Of a stretch of 64,000 nt of DNA, positions 18,898 to 28,386 are shown one piece after another. Both the position numbers and the translations under genes were made by a program. This stretch comes from Aquimarina longa SW024 (GTDB lineage Bacteria; Bacteroidota; Bacteroidia; Flavobacteriales; Flavobacteriaceae): assembly GCF_001401755.1 (NCBI RefSeq), contig NZ_AVQK01000023.1:1-64000 (forward strand). The letters are read 5' to 3'. Below the pieces are notes generated by a model. That model had not been told where the DNA came from, made no database searches, and was given only the letters and a program-made list of their open reading frames with translations. How positions within the stretch are numbered: position 1 is the first letter of the stretch; each line of letters starts with the position of its first letter.

Positions 18898-19983
18898 TTA
18901 CAATAATTTTGCTCCAAATCCTATTTTATCGCAAATATACTGCCCATTCTGACAATATGCAACTAACTCGTTGGTTATGAAACCTAAAACTTCTTTCTTT
19001 TCAGTATATGGATATAGAATATGTACATTGGCTCCTGCATCTAATGTGAAACAAATTTTAGATCCAGTTGCCGCGCGATACTCCCATATTTTTTGAAGTA
19101 CTAATAACGTATTAGGTTTCATTAAGATAAAATAAGGCAAAGAAGTCATCATCATAGCATGTAATGTTAATGCTTCACTCTCTACGATCTGAATAAATGC
19201 ATCTAGATCACCCGAAATCAATACTTCTTTTAACTTAGTACTATTATCTGTTGCTTGCTCGAAACGTTTTGCTGCAAAAGGATGATCATGCATCAAATCA
19301 TGACCTACAGTACTACTTACTTGTTTTTCTCCTTTATCAATCAACAAAATTGTATCTTGATAATTATTAAAATTTTGATGCACCAGAAACGGAAATGGTA
19401 TTGCAAAGGCATCACTACTTCCATCAATATAGGGGTGTTTTCCCCATACTGTAATAGGACCTTCAATACTTCTACACGCACTTCCTGATCCTAAACGAGC
19501 TAAAAACGAAGATTTTTGAAGAAGTTCTGAGTCTGATATATCAGGGTTTATCTTTTTTTCTAATTGCACCAAGCAATATGCTAATGCACTCATTCCACTA
19601 GCTGAAGAAGCAATTCCACTACTATGAGGAAAGGTATTGCTAGTCTCTATCATAAATGTATACTGCTTCAAAAAAGGAAGGTATTCTTGAATTCTGTATA
19701 AAAAATTTTGAATCTTAGGTTTAAAATCCGGCTTAGGCTTTCCTTCAAAGAGAAGGTCGAAATCAAAATCTTCTCCGACTACATTTCGTCTTTTATATTT
19801 TAAAATTGTAGTAGTTTTACAATTATCTAATGTAAAACTAATCGACGTGTTTTCTGGTAATTGAATAGGTCGTTTACCCCAGTATTTAACCAAAGCAATA
19901 TTGCTGGGAGCACTACAGGACAGTACTCCTTCCTCTGGTAATTCTGAAACTATAGGAGAAATAAATTGAGGGTAATCTGTCAT
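18898..19983 (-). CDS. mvaD: Diphosphomevalonate decarboxylase
   Basis: Starting at the ATG at 19983 (an upstream in-frame start adds an unlikely 17 residues), the product is 361 residues. It shows the family marks APSNIALVKYWGKR near the N-terminus, PHSSGIASSASGMSALAYC (the phosphate-binding Ser-rich loop), LGSGSACRSIEGP and the DAGANVHILYP block. It converts mevalonate diphosphate to isopentenyl diphosphate with ATP and CO2 release. It heads a minus-strand run with the mevalonate kinase-like and UbiA genes, so the mevalonate pathway is used here. The other pathway genes are outside the window. Confidence 0.9.
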   Translation of the reverse strand: MTDYPQFISPIVSELPEEGVLSCSAPSNIALVKYWGKRPIQLPENTSISFTLDNCKTTTILKYKRRNVVGEDFDFDLLFEGKPKPDFKPKIQNFLYRIQEYLPFLKQYTFMIETSNTFPHSSGIASSASGMSALAYCLVQLEKKINPDISDSELLQKSSFLARLGSGSACRSIEGPITVWGKHPYIDGSSDAFAIPFPFLVHQNFNNYQDTILLIDKGEKQVSSTVGHDLMHDHPFAAKRFEQATDNSTKLKEVLISGDLDAFIQIVESEALTLHAMMMTSLPYFILMKPNTLLVLQKIWEYRAATGSKICFTLDAGANVHILYPYTEKKEVLGFITNELVAYCQNGQYICDKIGFGAKLL

Positions 19984-20084
19984 AATATACAATGATTTTA
20001 GGCAAAGATAAGTGCTATAGTATATTTTAAGCACTTTCAGAGTAAAAATAAATTCCTATTTTAGTAGTGCACTAACTTGTTTAA

Positions 20085-20558
20085 ATGAAAAAAAAGTTAT
20101 TCCGTATTAGTATTGCAATACTATTATGTGTCTTAATAGGTTTGTTAAGTAGTATTGCTACTCAGACTTCTATTGATACTTGGTATACTACACTAAACAA
20201 ACCCTCTTTCACTCCTCCTAACTGGATTTTTGGACCTGTATGGACTGTCCTTTATATTATGATGGGAGTTGCTGCTGGAATTGTCTGGAGTAAAGGTTTT
20301 TATCATAAATGGGTAAAAACTGCGTTATACCACTTTGGGTTTCAGTTACTTCTTAATGTAGCTTGGTCTGTTTTTTTCTTTGGACTACAAAACCCTCTAA
20401 TTGCATTACTGGATATCGTGGCCCTACTTATCCTATTGCTGTTTACTATTAAATGGTTTACTATTGTAAACTCTGTTGCAGCTTACCTACTTATCCCTTA
20501 TATTATCTGGGTTGCTTTTGCAACTGCATTAAATTTTGGCATATGGCAACTAAATTAA
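20085..20558 (+). CDS. TspO/MBR family membrane protein
   Basis: The 157-residue protein has five hydrophobic helices and the family motifs WYTTLNKPSFTPPNWIFGPVW (residues 32-52) and a helix with NVAWSVFFF followed by PYIIWVAFATALNF near the C-terminus. TspO proteins bind porphyrins and modulate tetrapyrrole or stress responses. Length and tryptophan pattern are standard. The TetR gene begins 24 nt downstream on the same strand, suggesting a two-gene operon, possibly with TetR controlling both. Confidence 0.9.
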   Translation: MKKKLFRISIAILLCVLIGLLSSIATQTSIDTWYTTLNKPSFTPPNWIFGPVWTVLYIMMGVAAGIVWSKGFYHKWVKTALYHFGFQLLLNVAWSVFFFGLQNPLIALLDIVALLILLLFTIKWFTIVNSVAAYLLIPYIIWVAFATALNFGIWQLN

Positions 20559-20582
20559 AAAGAATAAGGAATTTGATTTTTT

Positions 20583-21155
20583 ATGAGCAAAAAAGCAATA
20601 GTATTACAAACTACTCTAGAGTTAATAACCAAGCAAGGGATCAATGCTACTTCTCTTTCTCAAATTATTAAAGAATCTGGTGTAGCTAATGGAACAGTTT
20701 ATCATCATTTTAAAAATAAAGAAGAAATCATTACCGAGCTCTATTTAATGCTCACCAAAGATTTTGGAACGGTTGTAATGCGTAATATCCCAGAAGAGGA
20801 TACTAAAAAACAATTTACCATAATGTGGCTTAACTTGTTTTATTATTTTGTCAATAACCCTCTCGCGTTTATATTTTCTGAGCAGATTGCACGTTCTCCA
20901 GAAATCCCGCAATCTCTAAAAGATAAGGCTAGACAATATTATAACGAAATTGAAGAATATTTTAGGAAAGGTATAAAAGAAAAGGTTTTTAAATCTTATA
21001 ATACTTTGGTTATGGAAGAACTGTTTTTTGGCAATGTCGTATCAATGGTTAAAATTCATGAAAATGAAACTGTAAAACTACAAGAAAAGCACATCAATCA
21101 AGCTATTGAAATTTCCTGGAGAGGGTTCTTAAAAGATCAAACGATCATTTCATAA
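20583..21155 (+). CDS. TetR-family transcriptional regulator
   Basis: The 190-residue protein has an N-terminal TetR helix-turn-helix: TLELITKQGINATSLSQI (residues 10-27) and GVANGTVYHHFKNKEEII (about 33-50). The C-terminal helical ligand-binding half shows no recognisable specific family. It lies directly downstream of tspO, so it may autoregulate the pair. No clear operator palindrome is visible in the short tspO upstream gap. Confidence 0.9.
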   Translation: MSKKAIVLQTTLELITKQGINATSLSQIIKESGVANGTVYHHFKNKEEIITELYLMLTKDFGTVVMRNIPEEDTKKQFTIMWLNLFYYFVNNPLAFIFSEQIARSPEIPQSLKDKARQYYNEIEEYFRKGIKEKVFKSYNTLVMEELFFGNVVSMVKIHENETVKLQEKHINQAIEISWRGFLKDQTIIS

Positions 21156-21175
21156 CCCCCGAAAAAAAAAACGTA

Positions 21176-21727
21176 CTATAGTTTGCTTAACTCAATTAGC
21201 TTATGCATTGTTTTTAAATTTCTAGTAGTAGCCATAACATTTAATTTTTTTTCAAAAAAAACAGTAGTTAGTTTCGTTTTACCATACCCATTGCCTGCAT
21301 ATAAATAGACTACTTCGCTAGTACTAATAATCGTTTCGTTATCATAAGAGATATTCGCAAACTCTGCTACTGTTGTACTATCAGGCTCATTAAAAAGTAA
21401 TGTGAAATACATTTTTTTATCCTCTATCATTTTAGTTTTAAGCTGTTCTAAAAATGGGTTATTTTCATAAATAGACACCAGTGCTCTATGAGTAAGAACC
21501 AAAACAGGAACATCAAAACCAAAGTGAGTTAAAATTCCTTTTGTAATCAAAACACTTATTTTTTTTGTATCAATACTCTTATACTGAAAAACTACATTTC
21601 CACTTTGGATATACGTTGTAACCGAGATACAACCAAGATCTTCGAACATCACCTTAAGATCTGCCATTTTTATTTTTTTCTGACCGCTTACATTAATTCC
21701 ACGTAATAAAGCAATATATGTCTCCAT
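21176..21727 (-). CDS. DUF1697 family protein
   Basis: The 183-residue protein opens with the diagnostic YIALLRGINVSGQKKIKMADLK block and continues with YIQSGNVVF, both hallmarks of DUF1697. The C-terminal KLTTVFFEKKLNVMATTRN segment (TTRNWNT-type) also fits. The family is widespread and uncharacterised; length is normal. It is convergent with the TetR gene with only 20 nt between the stops. Confidence 0.9.
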   Translation of the reverse strand: METYIALLRGINVSGQKKIKMADLKVMFEDLGCISVTTYIQSGNVVFQYKSIDTKKISVLITKGILTHFGFDVPVLVLTHRALVSIYENNPFLEQLKTKMIEDKKMYFTLLFNEPDSTTVAEFANISYDNETIISTSEVVYLYAGNGYGKTKLTTVFFEKKLNVMATTRNLKTMHKLIELSKL

Positions 21728-21910
21728 GTTTTTAAATCTTTTTTTTAAACTTAAATTCTTTTTGAAATATTATACACAGTATTTCACCACAGAATGTTAT
21801 CCTAATCAAAGGTTCTAACGAATTCAATACTATACTCATAACTGATTGAAAAAACTATTAGAAACTCTAAAGTAATAGATAATTTCATTCTTATTAGTTA
21901 TACAATAACA

Positions 21911-23122
21911 CTAACCAGAAATTATAGCCTGTGCTGCAATAAAAGCCCCTGTCCAAGCATTCTGAAAATTAAACCCTCCTGTAATTGCATCTATATTTAA
22001 GACCTCCCCTGCAAAATACAAGTTTTGATGTTTTTTACTTTCAAAAGTTTTAAAATTTATTTCCTTTAGATCAACTCCTCCAGCAGTAACGAATTCCTCT
22101 TTAAATGTACTTTTTCCTTTGATCTGAAATTTCCCTTGAGTCAATTCTTCTGATAACGTTCTAAGTTGTACTTTATTAGTATCCGCCCAACGTGTATTGT
22201 TTTTAATTCCTGATGCCAAAACCAAACTCTGCCACAATCTTTTTGGCAAATCAAATTGTGTATAGGTATACAATTGTTGTTTGGAGTATTGATTTTTTAA
22301 TACAATAAGTTCTTCAAAAATTTCTTGCTGCGAATACTCTTTAAGCCAGTTGACTATAATCTCAAAAGTATATGCACGTTCCTCTAATTCTATCGCTCCC
22401 CAAGCAGAAAGTTTTAAAATTGCTGGACCACTCATCCCCCAATGGGTAATTAACAGCGGTCCTTTGCTTGATAATTTAGAGCCTGCAACCTTTACTGTGG
22501 CATTTACTACAACACCTGGTAGATTTACTATTCTTGGATCTTTACTATTAAATGTAAATAATGAAGGAACTGCTGCTATGGTACGATGTTCTAATCCTTC
22601 TAATTGTTTCCATATTTTAGGATTACTTCCCGTAGCAATCATTAATTTTTTAGTTATAAATTCTCCTTGACTAGTTTGTATGTTCCAGTAAGTATTCTTT
22701 GGGCAAAAGCTCTTAACAGCATGATTTTTTAAAACTTCTATTCCATATCGTTTTGCTTCAGACAAAAAACAGTTGATAATCGTTGCAGAAGAATCCGAAG
22801 CAGGAAATACCCTGCCATCATCTTCAATCTTTAGTTCGATACCTCTACGATCAAACCATTCCATAGTATCTCCCGTCATAAAGGTATGAAACGGTCCTCT
22901 AAGTTCTTTTTCTCCCCTAGGGTAATTTTTACTCAATTCATTAGGGATAAACTCTGCATGTGTTACATTGCATCGTCCTCCACCAGATATTCGAACTTTA
23001 GACAATACTTCTTTGCTCCGCTCTAAAATGGCTATTTTTAACTTAGGGGCGTTCTCCGCAACATTAATAGCTGTAAAAAAACCGGCTGCTCCACCTCCTA
23101 CAATAATCAAATCATAATTCAT
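21911..23122 (-). CDS. HI0933/YhiN-family FAD-dependent oxidoreductase
   Basis: The 403-residue flavoprotein has an N-terminal dinucleotide-binding motif (IIVGGGAAGFFTAINV), the family signature SGGGRCNVTH near residue 45, an ATGSNPKIWKQLEGLEHR block, and the C-terminal TAGGVDLKEI and GEVLNIDAITGGFNFQNAW motifs. These are those of the HI0933 (YhiN) family, whose biological reaction is unknown. It is single and unlinked to neighbours. Confidence 0.9.
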   Translation of the reverse strand: MNYDLIIVGGGAAGFFTAINVAENAPKLKIAILERSKEVLSKVRISGGGRCNVTHAEFIPNELSKNYPRGEKELRGPFHTFMTGDTMEWFDRRGIELKIEDDGRVFPASDSSATIINCFLSEAKRYGIEVLKNHAVKSFCPKNTYWNIQTSQGEFITKKLMIATGSNPKIWKQLEGLEHRTIAAVPSLFTFNSKDPRIVNLPGVVVNATVKVAGSKLSSKGPLLITHWGMSGPAILKLSAWGAIELEERAYTFEIIVNWLKEYSQQEIFEELIVLKNQYSKQQLYTYTQFDLPKRLWQSLVLASGIKNNTRWADTNKVQLRTLSEELTQGKFQIKGKSTFKEEFVTAGGVDLKEINFKTFESKKHQNLYFAGEVLNIDAITGGFNFQNAWTGAFIAAQAIISG

Positions 23123-23196
23123 CTTACAAAATTCGGAAAATCTATGATGATACCATCACTTTTATATGATTTTGATTCTTCTATTCTACCTATACA

Positions 23197-23504
23197 CTAT
23201 ATAACTTTTGCTTTCTTCGATACTACAAAAAAACTATAAACATTATCAATACAACTCCTACCCCCCACTATCCAATACAATCTCATATCATTTCCAAAAT
23301 CGATTGAGCCTGAATCACCGACTAGATAAAATCCTGCCCCATAGAATGGCTGTGTCCTGTTTATGTCTGTTTTCATAAGGTACTCTAACTTTGCTTGATG
23401 TAACACTTTTGATTTAATCATTCCTTGTTATAAACCGTTGCAGAATGATCATGCTCCCCATGAAGCAAAAGAGAATCTGCTTTAGTAAAATATTGGAATG
23501 CCAT
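23197..23504 (-). pseudogene. Relic of a TPR-CHAT domain protein
   Basis: Two small minus-strand ORFs overlap by ATGA: a 28-codon piece (23418-23504, MAFQYFTKADSLLLHGEHDH...) that resembles a TPR helix pair, and a 74-codon piece (23197-23421). The second reads HQAKLEYLMKTD followed by QPFYGAGFYLVGDSGSI, closely resembling the C-terminal end of CHAT (caspase-like) domains (AKLxYL...HPYYWAGFxLIGD), then a tail of the kind that carries the last membrane helix. The caspase-like catalytic His and Cys region and most TPRs are absent. I infer a deleted and frameshifted gene. Similarity was judged by eye. Confidence 0.5.
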
Positions 23505-23838
23505 AATAGTGTTTTGCTTCGCTTGACTATAACTAATTTAATTCTAAAAATATCAAAGCACTTGTTTTTCATCGATATTATTTATCTTAGTATTTTATAA
23601 AAGAAAAACACTATAACATATACTAATTAATTTTAAAAATTTATTGTTTCTCAATTTTACATCTATTAAAAAAGCTACATATTATATCCTCTTTTTTTGT
23701 CTAAATATTTTGTAGCAATACAGTTTGGTTGCAGTCTTTTTTAAATCAAAAAGACTGTTTTTATTAATTTTAAATGATGTTATTTTTAATTTAATCAAAT
23801 AAAAAAGGTAACAATTTGTTGTTTTAGTACATCAATAT

Positions 23839-24419
23839 ATGAATAGTATTGAAGATCGTAAGATTATGGAAGGAATCGTAACTGGTAATGAAGAGGTTAT
23901 AACTGCATTTTATAAAAAAACTTGCCGTATATTAAACCCTATATCCTTCAAAATTTTGGAAATGATGAAGATGCTGAAGATGTATTTCAGGACGCATTGA
24001 TTTTTATATATCAAAAATTAAATACTGATTCCCTAAAATTACATTCTTCTTTACGTTTCTATTTTTATGGAGTTTGTAAAAATATATGGCGGAATCGATT
24101 AAGAAAAAACAAAAAAATGGTTATTACAGAAGATACACACGATAATGCTATAATTAGTGACCCTGTAGTAATTAAAGACATAGAGGAAAAAGAGCGTGAG
24201 TATGTTTATCGTAAGTACTTTTTAAAATTAAATAGTTCATGTCGCAAAGTATTAAATTTACTTTTTTTAGGAAATAGCATGAAAGAGATTGCTCACATCA
24301 CAGGGTATTCTGAAGGATATACCCGAAAGAAAAAAATTGAATGTAAACGACACCTTATGGAAATGATCGAAAATGACTCGATATACCAGGAGTTAAAAAG
24401 AATTACTGATAAAGAATAA
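23839..24419 (+). pseudogene. ECF sigma-70 factor split by a one-base frameshift in a poly-A tract
   Basis: From the ATG at 23839 the frame encodes MNSIEDRKIMEGIVTGNEEV and then FYKKT, and soon runs out of sigma-like sequence. The rest of the sigma factor is in the -1 frame from about 23919 (LPYIKPYILQNFGNDEDA, then EDVFQDALIFIYQKL for region 2, and SEGYTRKKKIECK for region 4). The joint is at TATAAAAAAACTTG (23911-23924). One extra A in the seven-A run, or a -1 slip on AAA, yields FYKKNLPYIKP and a normal 193-residue ECF factor. It may be a disabled gene, a slippage-controlled gene or an assembly error. The TPR gene starts 5 nt downstream. Confidence 0.8.
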
Positions 24420-24424
24420 CAGTT

Positions 24425-25165
24425 ATGCAAAGGACTCCAGAAATATTTGAAAAAATAGAACAGTATCTTACAAATAGATTATCGCCAGAAGATCTAATTG
24501 CTTTTAAAAAAGAAATACATACTAATCCCCAACTACAAGAAGAAATTGAAAAACATAGAGTTCTTCATAAAATCCTAGAAGATCAAGATACATTAATCTT
24601 TAAAGAAAAATTAGCACAAATTAGTAGTACGATCAAACAACAAGATACTACTTCTCAAAAAAAAAGTACATTTTTTTCTTTTTGGAAAATTGCTGCCTCT
24701 ATTGCTATTTTAATAGGTATTGGAATATCTCTATGGTACACATCTAACACTATTAATCAAACACAGGGTTTATATAAAGCATATTACGTTCCTTTTCCCT
24801 CAGAAGATACTATACGAGGAGAAATAACTGAAGAACAAGGCATTCTTAAAAACTATACAAAAGGAGCATACGAAGCAGTAATTACTACACTAGAGAAACA
24901 TCCTAATTTAATGAATCAACAACGATTACGGTTATATCTAGGAAATAGTTACTTAAATACGAATCAAGAAGAAAAAGCAATTAAACAATTTATAGCTATC
25001 AGAAATAAAGATAGATATTACGAAATCGCTCAATGGTATTTATCACTTACCTATTTAAAAATGAATGATTCTAAAAAAACAAAAACTCTGCTTAAAAATA
25101 TTATTAACTATGATGGTGTATATAAAGATAAAGCATCTCAGTTATTAAAAGCATTAGTAGAATAG
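24425..25165 (+). CDS. Membrane protein with cytoplasmic anti-sigma-like N-terminus and TPR-like C-terminus
   Basis: The 246-residue protein has a charged N-terminal half (1-85) of the type seen in flavobacterial anti-sigma-like proteins (IEQYLTNRLSPEDLIAFKKE). One membrane helix follows (about 88-105, IAASIAILIGIGISLWY). The outer C-terminal region has TPR-like helices (LRLYLGNSYLNTNQEEKAIKQF, about 165-240). It is encoded 5 nt after the frameshifted ECF sigma gene, so the two were probably a sigma and its membrane partner. The reading frame is intact. Confidence 0.65.
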   Translation: MQRTPEIFEKIEQYLTNRLSPEDLIAFKKEIHTNPQLQEEIEKHRVLHKILEDQDTLIFKEKLAQISSTIKQQDTTSQKKSTFFSFWKIAASIAILIGIGISLWYTSNTINQTQGLYKAYYVPFPSEDTIRGEITEEQGILKNYTKGAYEAVITTLEKHPNLMNQQRLRLYLGNSYLNTNQEEKAIKQFIAIRNKDRYYEIAQWYLSLTYLKMNDSKKTKTLLKNIINYDGVYKDKASQLLKALVE

Positions 25166-25512
25166 TTGTTTTTGTCTAGTATTCTTTTCCGAAGTATTTC
25201 ACCAATTGCATTCAAATACAGTATTATCATTCTAAAATGGTATCATAATATCATTAAAATCGAGGCTATTAATTTATTCAAATTTTAAATAAAACGAACA
25301 ACTTCATTCTTATATTAGAATAGCTGTACACAATCTTTTTTATTCTATACTTCAATATAAAAGAGTGTATTAAAGCTAAAACATTCTTAATCTTTTATTT
25401 TTTTCAAAAAAAAAGCATATTACAGGGTAACAAAACTACTTCTCATGACATAAAATAATGTACCCCCTAATAGATATTGATTTAATAATTTTAGTTTTTA
25501 GCAAGAATAATT
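25166..25512. other. Intergenic, nothing recognised
   Basis: These 347 AT-rich bases lie between the TPR membrane gene and the small HTH gene. I see no ORF, RNA fold with GC content, or clear terminator. A promoter for the HTH gene must be here but no TANNTTTG box stands out at a convincing position. Confidence 0.4.
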
Positions 25513-25782
25513 ATGAATGTTATCATTAAACACATTGAACTCATGGAACGAATCGATCAATTAATTCGCATGAAAGCTACAGGAACTCCTGTAGAATTAG
25601 CTGCACGTTTAGAAGTTTCTAAAACCAAGCTTTACAGAACCATTAACACTATGAAAGCATTAAATGCTCCATTAGAATACGATGTTAATTTACAAAGTTA
25701 TGTTTACGTAAAAGCTGTTGGTTTTAAATTTGGTTTTTTTAGTAAAGATATGGCTTCAAAAAAAATACAACCTTATATATAA
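25513..25782 (+). CDS. Small HTH DNA-binding protein
   Basis: The 89-residue protein has one helix-turn-helix of the HTH_11/DeoR-like winged type: LIRMKATGTPVELAARLEVS followed by KTKLYRTINTMKALNAPL (residues 16-55), and a short wing (YDVNLQSYVYV). Nothing else is fused to it. Proteins of this size and pattern are common single-domain regulators in flavobacteria. The target is unknown. Confidence 0.7.
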   Translation: MNVIIKHIELMERIDQLIRMKATGTPVELAARLEVSKTKLYRTINTMKALNAPLEYDVNLQSYVYVKAVGFKFGFFSKDMASKKIQPYI

Positions 25783-25934
25783 TATTCTTTAATACTTCAT
25801 CGAGAGCCTTTCCCCAAGGCTGTTGATTATAAAAAAAAGAAGCCATTTTTAAATCCATCAGATCAATACAACTTAATACTCATATTGATCTGATTATATT
25901 GCACTCAGCATATATATTCTACAATTTGTACTAT

Positions 25935-27113
25935 TTATTTAAATGCTGATAAACCAGTAATATCCATTCCTGTAATCAATAAATGGATATCATGCGTTCC
26001 CTCATATGTAATTACACTTTCTAGATTCATCATATGTCGCATTATACTATATTCCCCACTAATTCCCATACCTCCTAGGATCTGTCTCGCTTCTCTAGCA
26101 ATAGTAATAGCCATCTCTACATTATTCCGTTTTGCCATAGAAATCTGTGCTGATGTAGCTTTTCCTTCATTACGTAGTACTCCTAATCGCCATACCAATA
26201 ACTGTGCTTTAGTAATTTCGGTAATCATCTCCGCTAATTTCTTTTGCTGTAATTGCGTTGCTGCAATAGGCTTATCAAATTGAATACGCTCTTTTGCATA
26301 CCGTAATGCTGTATCGTAGCAATCCATAGCCGCTCCAATCGCTCCCCAAGCAATACCATATCTCGCAGAGTCTAAACATCCTAATGGCGCACCAAGTCCA
26401 CTTTTACCTGGCAATATATTTTCTTTAGGCACTTTTACGTTATCAAAGATTAACTCTCCTGTTGCTGATGCTCGAAGCGACCATTTATGATGTGTCTCCG
26501 GAGTTGTAAACCCTTCCATACCACGTTCTACAATAAGCCCATGAATTCTTCCTTCTTCATTCTTAGCCCATACTACTGCAATATCAGCAAAGGGTGCATT
26601 AGAAATCCAGAGTTTCGCTCCGTTTAGCAAATAATGATCTCTTTTATCTTTAAAATTAGTCGTCATCCCTCCAGGATTTGATCCATGGTCAGGCTCCGTA
26701 AGACCAAAACATCCTATAAATTCTCCTGATGCCAATTTAGGCAAGTATTTTTTTCGTTGTTCCTCTGAGCCATATTTCCAAATTGGATACATCACTAATG
26801 AAGATTGCACAGAAGATGTAGATCGCACACCAGAATCTCCACGTTCAATCTCTTGCATAATCAAGCCATAACTAATCTGATCCAATCCAGCACCACCATA
26901 TTCTTCTGGTATATAAGGACCAAATGCTCCGATCTCTGCAAGTCCTTTAACAATTTGTTTAGGGAACTCTGCCCTCTGAGCATACTCTTCTATAATAGGA
27001 GATACCTCTCGTTTCACCCAACTACGAGCAGCATCACGAACCATCTTATGCTCATCGCTCAATAATTCATCAATCTCATAATAATCTGGCGCTTGGAATA
27101 CGTCTGGTTTCAT
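25935..27113 (-). CDS. Acyl-CoA dehydrogenase, glutaryl-CoA dehydrogenase-like
   Basis: The 392-residue protein is a full acyl-CoA dehydrogenase. The FAD/substrate segment CFGLTEPDHGSNPGGMTT, the LNGAKLWISNAPFADI block and the C-terminal VITYEGTHDIHLL with the catalytic glutamate are present. The last motif, the EPDHGSNPGGM variant and the length are typical of glutaryl-CoA dehydrogenase, which oxidises and decarboxylates glutaryl-CoA in lysine and tryptophan breakdown. No other lysine-catabolic gene is adjacent. Confidence 0.85.
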   Translation of the reverse strand: MKPDVFQAPDYYEIDELLSDEHKMVRDAARSWVKREVSPIIEEYAQRAEFPKQIVKGLAEIGAFGPYIPEEYGGAGLDQISYGLIMQEIERGDSGVRSTSSVQSSLVMYPIWKYGSEEQRKKYLPKLASGEFIGCFGLTEPDHGSNPGGMTTNFKDKRDHYLLNGAKLWISNAPFADIAVVWAKNEEGRIHGLIVERGMEGFTTPETHHKWSLRASATGELIFDNVKVPKENILPGKSGLGAPLGCLDSARYGIAWGAIGAAMDCYDTALRYAKERIQFDKPIAATQLQQKKLAEMITEITKAQLLVWRLGVLRNEGKATSAQISMAKRNNVEMAITIAREARQILGGMGISGEYSIMRHMMNLESVITYEGTHDIHLLITGMDITGLSAFK

Positions 27114-27409
27114 ATTTTTAAAGTATTTTCAAAATTATCATATCAAATGTAGGTAATGATAAAAAAGGAAGCAATTTTTTTGACATTTTTAAAAATATTG
27201 ATCAACATATTTATCAATTCAACAACTATTGATCATAAAAAACACTTATATCCTTGCTATTTATTATTAATCCATTTACTAGCACCTATGATTTAGCCAT
27301 TCATGACTTTATATATCTCATCCTATTCTCATATCTTTAACTTAGAATATTCCTTAAATCTATGCTCAAGTAAATTTAATCCAATTACCATATCACCATC
27401 AATGATAAA
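27114..27409. other. Intergenic between GCDH and an esterase relic
   Basis: About 300 bases of AT-rich DNA hold no ORF with coding character. It contains the upstream region of the minus-strand acyl-CoA dehydrogenase gene. Confidence 0.4.
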
Positions 27410-27805
27410 TTAAACTCCTGTCCAAGGTGCTATATCTACATAAAATTTGGTCTTTGCGTCTGAGGATAAAGAAATTAGATTTTCATTCTGAAATATTAAA
27501 TGTAATTTATTATTCCTATAAATAACTCGTATAGTGTCTTTGGGACTATCAATCAATGTATATCTACCAGTATATTTTTCATAAATACTTGAATCCAATT
27601 GATTAAATCTTGGAATATTCTTGGTCTTACTTTAATCTAATAACCAATCTATTAAATTATTTTTTTTAAAATGGCAACTCCCATATGTCATGACCAGCAT
27701 CAGTATATATTGTAATTTTAGCCTTCCCACCATATTTATGTATATACTCAACGGCATTGATATTAAAATTTACGTTTGTGTTTTTATATTATTTTAATTC
27801 ACTAA
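27410..27805 (-). pseudogene. C-terminal relic of an alpha/beta-hydrolase (carboxylesterase-like) gene
   Basis: Reading the minus strand from about 27805, one frame gives VEYIHKYGGKAKITIYTDAG and then HDIWELPF before a stop. This is the strand-loop around the catalytic His of dienelactone-hydrolase/esterase folds. A +1 shift at a TTTTAAAAAAA run continues KKNNLIDWLLD and then meets one in-frame TAA. Beyond it the same frame continues SKTKNIPRFNQLDSSIYEKY and TGRYTLIDSPKDTIRV down to 27410, a short beta domain of the sort appended to serine hydrolases. A stop lies just upstream, so the N-terminal catalytic part is missing. The gene is dead: truncation, one frameshift, one nonsense codon. Confidence 0.65.
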
Positions 27806-28386
27806 TTTTTTTTAGTTAATTTGATGATTCAACACGACATAAGGTTACATATTTTATAGTTTCTAAAATTCATTACAGTAATTTTTCTCTAATATTTACT
27901 ACAAGAAAATCTAAAGCAATCAAAATTTCTATTTTAAAATCTTTTTTTGGTCTGAAAAATAAAAAAGGAATAAATACTATCTATCCATTATGACTTATTA
28001 TACTTAAATCAAATTCTAGCTGATTTCACAAGTGCTAAAATTTAAACTGCCTATAGATTTCCCATAAAACGACACATTATCACAAATCATTAACTTATAT
28101 GATTTTAGTTCTTAATTAGGGAAATAAATATAAACTTATTTTTTGCTAGAATGTATTACCACCCCATAATAACTAATTAATTCAAAATCTGGGTATTAAT
28201 TCCGCAGTTCCCTATTTTTCTCCACACAAAAAAAATCTAAACATCAATAAAAACAATAACAGCCTAAATCATAAAATACTGATAAACAAAATATTAACAA
28301 GATACTTATATTTCACATTTCCTATGGCATAATTATTCTATACTATAAAAGCATAACGACATAAAATTTAATTAAAAACGATAACG
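27806..28386. other. Intergenic, nothing recognised
   Basis: Roughly 580 very AT-rich bases without an ORF of coding character. The promoter of the 104-residue exported protein should lie near its 3' end, but no good TANNTTTG box is seen. The N-terminal part of the esterase relic is not found here on either strand. Confidence 0.4.

Noticed and set aside
25801..25830. AGCCTT-tcccc-AAGGCT hairpin after the small HTH gene
   Set aside because: Six base pairs without a following T run; recorded but not called a terminator.
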